A DNA stretch of 19,262 bases, from positions 1-19,262 of the forward strand of contig JAZTZP010000168.1 in assembly GCA_045637525.1 (NCBI GenBank). The letters run 5' to 3'. This document shows positions 14,635-19,262 of the stretch, piece by piece. Every line of letters begins with the position of its first letter. The first letter of the stretch is position 1. The notes under the pieces are model-generated. The model did no database searches, was not told the origin of the DNA, and saw nothing but the letters and a program-made list of their open reading frames with translations. Position numbers and translations under genes: made by a program. This DNA comes from JAZTZP01 sp045637525 (GTDB lineage Bacteria; Bacillota; Clostridia; UBA1381).

Positions 14635-15119
14635 CAATCAGCGTCCTCCGTCTTAACCATACAAACGCACATGGCAGAAATCCCTTCACCACGTCCCTCA
14701 AAGCCGAGCTTTTCGGTAGTGGTAGCCTTTATACTGACATAACGTATATCAATGCCCAGTGCATCCGCAATATTCTTTCGCATTTTCTCTATAAACGGCG
14801 AAAGCTTCGGTCTCTGGGCTACAATCGTAAGGTCAAGATTAGAAACACCTGCACCGTTTTCCTTTAAAAGTGCAGTCACGTATTTTAACAGCTCCATGCT
14901 TGATATTCCCTTATATTTCTCATCCGTATCCGGGAAATGCCTGCCTATGTCTCCTAAAGCCAACGCACCGAGCATTGCGTCCATAAGCGCATGAACAGCA
15001 ACATCCGCATCCGAATGTCCCAAAAGCCCTTTTTCATACTCTATCTTCTCGCCGCACAATATAAGACTGCGCCCCTCTGTCAGCTTATGTACATCATACC
15101 CCTGACCAATTCTAAGCAT
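14634..15119 (-). CDS. ispF: 2-C-methyl-D-erythritol 2,4-cyclodiphosphate synthase
   Basis: A 161-residue enzyme of the non-mevalonate (MEP) isoprenoid pathway that cyclises CDP-methylerythritol 2-phosphate with loss of CMP; it acts as a trimer with a bound metal. Hallmarks: GYDVHKL (residues 7-13, metal-binding Asp and His), LLGHSDADVAVHALMDAMLGALALGDIG (residues 32-60), FPDTDEKYKG and the C-terminal KATTTEKLGFEGRGEG (CMP binding). The length is normal. Its start overlaps ispD by 8 bases and its stop overlaps the next gene by one base, so translation is tightly coupled through this stretch. The neighbouring IspD supplies the pathway intermediate two steps earlier (IspE lies between them in the pathway and is not in this window). 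Confidence 0.97.
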   Translation of the reverse strand: MLRIGQGYDVHKLTEGRSLILCGEKIEYEKGLLGHSDADVAVHALMDAMLGALALGDIGRHFPDTDEKYKGISSMELLKYVTALLKENGAGVSNLDLTIVAQRPKLSPFIEKMRKNIADALGIDIRYVSIKATTTEKLGFEGRGEGISAMCVCMVKTEDAD

Positions 15120-15789
15120 TGGATTTCCTCCTTTTTAATATCTCACCGGCTATAAAAATATCCTCAGGTGTTGTAATCTTAATATTATCATAGCTTCCCC
15201 CTGAAATATATACCTTACCGCCATACAACTCATATAACGCACTGTCATCAGTAACCACAACACCCTCACGCTCCGCGCGTTTGTGATACTCCAAAAGCCT
15301 GTCCTTCATAAAAACCTGCGGTGTCTGAATCATAAACAGCAAATCCCTGTCCACCGTCGAGCTTATACAGCCCTCACTGTCAATCAGCTTCATTGTATCC
15401 TTACAGCTCACTCCAACAGCCGCCGCTCCGTATTTTAAACAGTCATCAATCGCACTGTCTATCAGCTCCGGAGTCACAAGGCATCTCGCCCCGTCATGTA
15501 TGCATACAACCTCCCCCGAAGCCCGACCGAGGGCATTAAATACAGAATGTTGTCTGTCGTGTCCACCCGGAACAACCATAATATCAACAGAATACTTATC
15601 CGTAATCCGCTTCATTTCATCAATCTCTAAAGGCGACGCAACCACTATTATCTCATCAGCCCTGCTCTTTAAAAAAGCGGATAAGGTATGTTCAATAACA
15701 GTCTTCCCGTCAAGCTCCATAAAAATCTTATTCATGCCGGCATTCATACGCGTACCTGATCCTGCCGCCACAATCACCGCACTTACCAT
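15112..15789 (-). CDS. ispD: 2-C-methyl-D-erythritol 4-phosphate cytidylyltransferase
   Basis: A 225-residue cytidylyltransferase that joins CTP and methylerythritol 4-phosphate, the third step of the MEP pathway. Hallmarks: the nucleotide-binding AAGSGTRMNAGMNKIFMEL (about residues 8-26), PGGHDRQHSVFNAL near 74-87, HDGARCLVTPELI near 101-113 (usually HDAARP; the Gly and Cys are mild substitutions) and VSCKDTMK near 138-145. The length is normal. The ATG at 15789 follows the carD stop by only two bases and the gene overlaps ispF by 8 bases. A Bacillus-like ispD-ispF adjacency is kept, with carD in place of the upstream yacL. Confidence 0.95.
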   Translation of the reverse strand: MVSAVIVAAGSGTRMNAGMNKIFMELDGKTVIEHTLSAFLKSRADEIIVVASPLEIDEMKRITDKYSVDIMVVPGGHDRQHSVFNALGRASGEVVCIHDGARCLVTPELIDSAIDDCLKYGAAAVGVSCKDTMKLIDSEGCISSTVDRDLLFMIQTPQVFMKDRLLEYHKRAEREGVVVTDDSALYELYGGKVYISGGSYDNIKITTPEDIFIAGEILKRRKSNA

Positions 15790-15791
15790 AA

Positions 15792-16289
15792 TTATTTTGT
15801 ATTGCCGCCATATCCGGCAACAATATCCTCCATTATATCTTCTAAATTTTTTCTGTCCGCAATACCGCTGAGCTCCAGCTCGCTGAGCACCATCTGCCTT
15901 ACGGAATTAAAAAGTCGTCTCTCGCTTGTCGAAAGTCCCTTAACCTTTTCCCTGTACATAAGCCCTTTAAGCACCTTAACAATCGCAAAAATATCTCCGG
16001 AGCGAATGACGGATATACTGTCCCTGTATCGTTTATTCCAGGACGAATCATCCTCTATGCTCTCATCCCTGAACCGACGGAGCAGCTCCTGAGCCACGCC
16101 GGCACTGATTACCTCACGCACGCCAAGCTGAACACACTTATCCATCGGGATCATAACCTTCATTGTACTTCCCGGTATATCCAAAACATAATATTTTATT
16201 TTTATCCCTTGAATAAGCTTTTCCTCCACAGCACTGATAATCCCTGCACCGTAGCTCGGATAAACTATCTTATCACCTATCTTGTACAT
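15792..16289 (-). CDS. CarD/CdnL-family RNA-polymerase-binding regulator
   Basis: A 165-residue CarD-type protein. The N-terminal RNA-polymerase interaction domain (Tudor-like) is clear: MYKIGDKIVYPSYGAGIISAVEEK (1-24) and YYVLDIPGSTMKVMIPMDKC (34-53). The helical C-terminal DNA-binding half includes WNKRYRDSISVIRSGDIFAIVKVLKGLMYREK and ends with the conserved LSTSERRLFNSVRQMVLSELEL segment. Such proteins stabilise the open promoter complex at rRNA and housekeeping promoters. The ATG at 16289 is preferred over one 24 bases upstream because AAGGAG lies 9 bases before it and the domain starts there. It has a strong promoter at 16363-16391 and a hairpin in its leader. It heads the ispD-ispF operon. 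Confidence 0.92.
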   Translation of the reverse strand: MYKIGDKIVYPSYGAGIISAVEEKLIQGIKIKYYVLDIPGSTMKVMIPMDKCVQLGVREVISAGVAQELLRRFRDESIEDDSSWNKRYRDSISVIRSGDIFAIVKVLKGLMYREKVKGLSTSERRLFNSVRQMVLSELELSGIADRKNLEDIMEDIVAGYGGNTK

Positions 16290-16318
16290 TGCAAAATGCT
16301 CCTTTATCCTCACGTATC

Positions 16319-16343
16319 CTGTGGTTAACTAAAAAAACCACAG
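16319..16343 (-). promoter_or_regulatory. Hairpin in the carD leader
   Basis: CTGTGGTT (16319-16326) and AACCACAG (16336-16343) form a perfect 8-bp stem with a 9-base loop, lying between the predicted start of transcription (about 16356) and the carD ribosome site. It may stabilise the mRNA or bind a regulator; it is too short a leader for a classical riboswitch. Confidence 0.55.
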
Positions 16344-16362
16344 CTCAAAATATGCTGTATAT

Positions 16363-16391
16363 ATTATACCATATATATTATTAAAAGTCAA
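16363..16391 (-). promoter_or_regulatory. Sigma-A-type promoter of the carD-ispD-ispF operon
   Basis: On the minus strand TTGACT (-35) and TATAAT (-10) are separated by exactly 17 bases, with TGG before the -10 (extended -10). This is one of the two strongest promoters in the window, fitting a housekeeping operon. Confidence 0.88.
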
Positions 16392-16432
16392 TATTCCGAC
16401 AAAAAAGTAATCAGGAAAATTATACATTCCCG

Positions 16433-16477
16433 AAAAAAAAGACGAAAACAGTCTCCGGGAGATCATCTTCGTCTTTT
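16433..16477 (-). terminator. Rho-independent terminator after the DUF4886 gene
   Basis: On the minus strand, five bases after the DUF4886 stop, AAAAGACGAA pairs with TTCGTCTTTT; inside, TCTCC pairs with GGAGA. The 3' arm continues into a run of eight T. This closes the deacetylase-YgjV-DUF4886 transcript and separates it from the carD promoter. Confidence 0.88.
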
Positions 16478-16481
16478 AAAA

Positions 16482-17207
16482 TTATTTATTCAACACTTCG
16501 CTGACGCATTTTTTAACAATCTCTGCCTCTTCAGGCGTAACCGGCTCATCAAAAGCGTCAAATTTATTCAAGGTAACATCATTCCCGGTCAGATACCCAT
16601 ACCACGTAAGTCCGAGTGCATATCTTCCGACACCGAGCTTTGCATGAAAAGTATCACGGTGAACAGTCTTTATTCCGTTTTCAATAAGCTTTTCAAAAAC
16701 CTCACCACATGGTATTATCCCTATACCGCCTAAGTCGTCGGAAGCCGCTCTGTATGCATGCTTAATATCGGCAAACATATCCTCATGATGTGCATATCCG
16801 AGCTCCCCAGTGAGTCGCTCGCTTCCCTCCTCATAAGCCCATGTCTGATGTATAAGCTGCTTCGCCTTCGGAGCATACACCTCGCAATATTCGGAAAGAT
16901 AATTAAGATACGGCTGATACGTTTCATATCGCGGCGAACACTGACTCACCTGCTGAAGCGTCACATAATCCCACTCCCTGCTCTGCAAAACCTGACGCAC
17001 CGATACCGGCACACCGGTATTTTGTCCGTTATATGTAAGAGTATAAGCACACGCATCATTTGTAATGTTTTTATAATGAGTAAATAATGAACATCCGCCT
17101 ATATAAAGGTTTATAACCTCAATATCAACCCCATCACACCTCGCAATATCATGCAAATAACGAGTAGCATCCTCCGAAAAACTGTTTCCTACAGCAACTA
17201 CCTTCAT
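16482..17207 (-). CDS. DUF4886 / SGNH-hydrolase-like protein
   Basis: A 241-residue protein matching the DUF4886 pattern, related to SGNH esterases. Block I is GNSFSED (residues 7-13, with the nucleophile Ser), block II is LYIGGCSL near 37 (Gly), block III is around TLQQVSQCS near 87, and block V is HRDTFHAKLG near residue 188, with the Asp-x-x-His pair of the catalytic triad. No signal peptide is visible, so it is probably cytoplasmic. The ATG at 17207 is preferred because GAAGGAG lies about 8 bases upstream. It follows the YgjV-type gene by 59 bases and ends at a strong terminator. It could deacetylate a sugar or glycoside, in keeping with the deacetylase in the same transcript, but the substrate is unknown. 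Confidence 0.8.
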   Translation of the reverse strand: MKVVAVGNSFSEDATRYLHDIARCDGVDIEVINLYIGGCSLFTHYKNITNDACAYTLTYNGQNTGVPVSVRQVLQSREWDYVTLQQVSQCSPRYETYQPYLNYLSEYCEVYAPKAKQLIHQTWAYEEGSERLTGELGYAHHEDMFADIKHAYRAASDDLGGIGIIPCGEVFEKLIENGIKTVHRDTFHAKLGVGRYALGLTWYGYLTGNDVTLNKFDAFDEPVTPEEAEIVKKCVSEVLNK

Positions 17208-17229
17208 TTTAAACACTCCTTCTTTCATA

Positions 17230-17264
17230 AAATATAGTTTAGCTTAAACCGATAAATTATATTT
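17230..17264. other. Small hairpin resembling the terminal hairpin of the hairpin-array elements
   Basis: An outer 7-bp stem AAATATA (17230-17236) / TATATTT (17258-17264) encloses GTTTA-GCT-TAAAC (17237-17249). The ATAGTTTA...TAAAC layout recalls the ATTATAGTTTA terminal hairpins at 5052, 12362 and 19124. It lies between the YgjV and DUF4886 genes and may be a solo relic or an intercistronic mRNA structure. Confidence 0.35.
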
Positions 17265-17266
17265 TA

Positions 17267-17797
17267 TCAGCAAAATCCGTTTTTGCCAAATCTCACAAAC
17301 GATACAACAACCGAAACCATGTTAAATACTTCACATAAAATTCCGCCTAATGTGAAATTAAATACATTATGTACAATCCATGCCGGTGACGTGAAAAAGA
17401 CCTGACAATACCTTATATATTTCCCGTTTCCATACCACATAAACACACTCATTACCACAAGTGACAAAAACGTCAGTACAGAAAGAAATATCTGAAACCA
17501 ATCGCCTTTTATAAAAAACAAGGCAAATATAAAACACATCGTATATAAAATCTGAATAACAACTATTTTCCACATTTTCCTGTCAGTTTTGGAAAATACA
17601 ATTCCGCGAACTAAATTAGTCAGATTAAATAAAGCAGCCGATACCGCTCCGACAAGCACAAAATTTATGCAAAACATAAGTCCGCTAAGCCCCTGAAAAA
17701 TAAAGAAAACCTTATTTTTGCCCATCTGAAACGAGCAAACAGCCGCTAAAAGTCCGAATATCCCGAAAACCTGTCCTATAAGCTCTTTTGTAATCAT
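17267..17797 (-). CDS. YgjV-type inner membrane protein, unknown function
   Basis: A 176-residue membrane protein with about five or six hydrophobic segments (near residues 8-25, 31-50, 53-65, 76-95, 100-122 and 140-165). The sequence pattern, VFGIFGLLAAVCSFQMGKNKVFFIFQGLSGLMFCINFVLVGA near the start and NLVRGIVFSK near residue 62, resembles the YgjV family of bacterial membrane proteins, whose function is not established. The ATG at 17797 has GGGAG about 6 bases upstream and lies 17 bases after the repeat-bearing deacetylase, so it shares that transcript. A role linked to envelope maintenance is suggested only by its neighbours. Confidence 0.75.
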   Translation of the reverse strand: MITKELIGQVFGIFGLLAAVCSFQMGKNKVFFIFQGLSGLMFCINFVLVGAVSAALFNLTNLVRGIVFSKTDRKMWKIVVIQILYTMCFIFALFFIKGDWFQIFLSVLTFLSLVVMSVFMWYGNGKYIRYCQVFFTSPAWIVHNVFNFTLGGILCEVFNMVSVVVSFVRFGKNGFC

Positions 17798-17814
17798 AAC
17801 CGTCTCCCTGTTTA

Positions 17815-18996
17815 TTATCTGAAATGGCTGTACGACTGATGTGCCGACATCTCCACACCCTTATACATTGCAAGCTCATCAACCGTAACAATCTGATACC
17901 CCATTAAAATGAGAGCCGGAATAATCCGCTCCGCTGCGGTAGCCGTTGACTCATAAATATCATGCATAAGTATAATATCGCCGTCCCGGACAGTAGACAA
18001 CACCTTGTCCGTCACATAATCAGCCCTTCTGTATTTCCAGTCAAGAGTATCAACCGACCAGAAAATCAAAGGCCTGTCCGCCACGGCATACACCGTCTTG
18101 CTGTAAGAGCCGTAAGGTGCCCTTATCGCAGTAGGATATTCCCCGACAGCGTTATTAATAATTTCTGAAGTCTTCCTTATCTCCTCCGAGGCACTATTTT
18201 GTGAAAGCTTTGCCAGATCCGGATGTGAATACGAATGATTTCCGATCTGACAGCCTATGGACTTCATTCTTTTGAGCAACTGCGTGTTATTTTCAGCTAT
18301 ATTCCCTACTACAAAAAATGTTGCTCTTACATTATAAAGCTCAAGAGCATTCAGTATTCTGCCCGTTGTTGCCGTTTTCGGCCCGTCATCAAAGGTAAGT
18401 GCAACCATAGGCTTCGCCGGGTCAATCGCCCCCTGCTGAGGATACCAGCCAACATTTTTATAAGCCGGAACCTCGGATATGTATACCGTTATCTTTCGTC
18501 CATCAGGTGCGCACATCACCTGTGTAACGTCCTCAATATTCTCAAACCAACCAACATTTTTGTATGCCTCAATCTCGGATATGTATATAACAAGCTCTCG
18601 CCCGTCAGGTGCATACATAGTCTTTGTCACATCCTCAATGTTCTCATACCAACCAACATTTTTGTATGCCTCAATCTCGGATATGTATACAACAAGCTCA
18701 CGCCCGTCAGGTGCATACATAGTCTTTGTCACATCCTCAATATTCTCATACCACCCAACATTTTTGTATGCCTCAATCTCGGATATGTATACAACAAGCT
18801 CACGCCCGTCAGGTGCATACATAGTCTTTGTTACATCCTCAATGTTCTCATACCAACCAACATTTTTATAAGCCGGAACCTCTGCCGGAGAAATCAAAAG
18901 CGTCCTGCCGTCAGGCGCATACACAGTCACCCCGGAAGCCTCAGCAACACCGACCACCATCATAAAAATCATCAACAAAGCAAAAATTCTCTTCAT
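17815..18996 (-). CDS. Secreted polysaccharide deacetylase with five 34-residue N-terminal repeats
   Basis: A 393-residue exported protein. Residues 1-20 form a signal peptide (MKRIFALLMIFMMVVGVAEA). Residues 24-193 are five tandem 34-residue repeats, each with YAPDGR, (I/V)SE(I/V)xAYKNVGW and ENIEDVTK. Residues 197-385 are a complete NodB domain: ALTFDDGP (199-206), NHSYSHPDL with the metal His pair, RAPYGSYSK, DTLDW and LMHDIY. All five catalytic motifs are present, so it is probably an active peptidoglycan or polysaccharide N-deacetylase; the repeats likely bind or hold the protein at the wall. The ATG at 18996 is chosen over one at 19014 because GAGG lies 8 bases upstream and the signal peptide begins there. 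It is first in its transcript (promoter 19033-19061). Confidence 0.9.
   Translation of the reverse strand: MKRIFALLMIFMMVVGVAEASGVTVYAPDGRTLLISPAEVPAYKNVGWYENIEDVTKTMYAPDGRELVVYISEIEAYKNVGWYENIEDVTKTMYAPDGRELVVYISEIEAYKNVGWYENIEDVTKTMYAPDGRELVIYISEIEAYKNVGWFENIEDVTQVMCAPDGRKITVYISEVPAYKNVGWYPQQGAIDPAKPMVALTFDDGPKTATTGRILNALELYNVRATFFVVGNIAENNTQLLKRMKSIGCQIGNHSYSHPDLAKLSQNSASEEIRKTSEIINNAVGEYPTAIRAPYGSYSKTVYAVADRPLIFWSVDTLDWKYRRADYVTDKVLSTVRDGDIILMHDIYESTATAAERIIPALILMGYQIVTVDELAMYKGVEMSAHQSYSHFR
18418..18927 (-). repeat. Five 102-bp tandem repeats within the deacetylase gene
   Basis: The word CCAACATTTTT recurs on the plus strand at 18449, 18551, 18653, 18755 and 18857, an exact 102-base period with no slippage, encoding 34 residues per unit. 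The three middle units are nearly identical; the outermost two are more diverged (SPAEVPAY and SEVPAY versions). The in-frame period and high identity fit expansion by recombination within the gene. Confidence 0.95.
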
Positions 18997-19032
18997 CTGT
19001 CCTACCTCATTCACTATTTACTGCATAACACT

Positions 19033-19061
19033 ATACTACCATATTTTCACCACTTTGTCAA
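19033..19061 (-). promoter_or_regulatory. Sigma-A-type promoter of the repeat-bearing deacetylase operon
   Basis: On the minus strand a perfect TTGACA (-35) is 17 bases from TAGTAT (-10), with TGG before the -10. Predicted transcription starts about 30 bases before the ATG at 18996. A hairpin-array element begins about 20 bases upstream of the -35. Confidence 0.8.
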
Positions 19062-19082
19062 TAGCACGACAGGAAAATTACA

Positions 19083-19262
19083 CGTTTTTTAAACGAGCAA
19101 ACAAATTGTTAACGAAAATATAAATTATAGTTTATAGGCGGAGCGCCTCTAAACTATAATAGTGAAATATTTTGCTTTCAGCAAAATGTGAAATTCACAC
19201 TTCGTGTGAGTGAAATCCACGCAAAGCATGGGTGAAATCTGTCGCTATGCGACAGGTTTCGG
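19083..19262. mobile_element. Hairpin-array element, GTGAAAT-linker type, cut by the window end
   Basis: Left half only. A diverged end CGTTTTTTAAACGA (from 19083) aligns over about 49 bases with the left end at 5011-5059. Then come a terminal hairpin ATTATAGTTTA..AGGCG-GAG-CGCCT..TAAACTATAAT (19124-19160) and four direct linkers GTGAAAT (19162, 19188, 19210, 19232) separating ATTTTGC-TTTCA-GCAAAAT, TCACAC-TTC-GTGTGA, the imperfect CCACGC-AAA-GCATGG, and CTGTCGC-TAT-GCGACAG. The second and fourth stems are the same as the two left-arm stems at 12150 and 12171, and the sequence after the last (GTTTCGG) matches the start of the core at 12188. The rest lies outside the window. Confidence 0.7.

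Noticed and set aside
18235..19092. 285-residue plus-strand frame with internal repeats
   Set aside because: It is the antisense shadow of the 102-bp repeats and NodB domain of the deacetylase; the minus-strand protein has a signal peptide and full catalytic motifs.

Overview
The window reads as chromosomal DNA of a low-GC, single-membrane Firmicute of the class Clostridia, probably gut-associated. The reasons are AGGAGG-type ribosome sites, TTGACA/TATAAT promoters often with an extended -10, the MEP isoprenoid genes ispD and ispF behind a carD-like gene, a YkpA-type ABC-F protein, and two NodB-type polysaccharide deacetylases. This placement is inference; no rRNA, tRNA, phage gene or classical transposase is present. 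All genes but one (an AraC regulator) lie on the minus strand, so transcription runs mainly from high to low coordinates.

In order of transcription: (i) promoter 19033-19061 drives a secreted deacetylase with five 34-residue repeats, a YgjV-type membrane protein and a DUF4886/SGNH-type hydrolase, ending at a strong terminator at 16433-16477. (ii) Promoter 16363-16391 drives carD, ispD, ispF, a secreted protein of unknown function and a second deacetylase, tightly packed with overlaps. (iii) Promoter 12064-12092 drives a ykpA-like ABC-F gene, an ABC exporter with a TTG start, thyA, folA and prfA, joining dTMP/folate metabolism to translation termination. (iv) An AraC regulator (+) and an HpcH/HpaI-type aldolase (-) diverge from one intergenic region and are probably functionally linked. 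(v) The left end holds a 70-aa protein, a membrane-anchored metallophosphoesterase, an unlisted 42-aa protein, a PHP phosphoesterase and an AGCS sodium:amino-acid symporter.

The most unusual content is intergenic. Three elements (5012-5338, 12114-12393, and 19083 to the window end) share one design: AT-rich terminal inverted repeats of the type GGTTTTTRAATG, a terminal hairpin containing ATTATAGTTTA, and a string of short perfect hairpins of differing sequence separated by a fixed linker. The linker (GCGATATG in one copy, GTGAAAT in the other two) is direct in the left arm and reverse-complemented in the right arm, around a shared central motif ending TTCCATAAC. Modules appear to be gained and lost between copies while stems stay palindromic. 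Degraded traces occur at 3880-4125 and perhaps at 1-130 and 17230-17264. This looks like a MITE-like family of modular hairpin arrays and is the best candidate here for an undescribed system.
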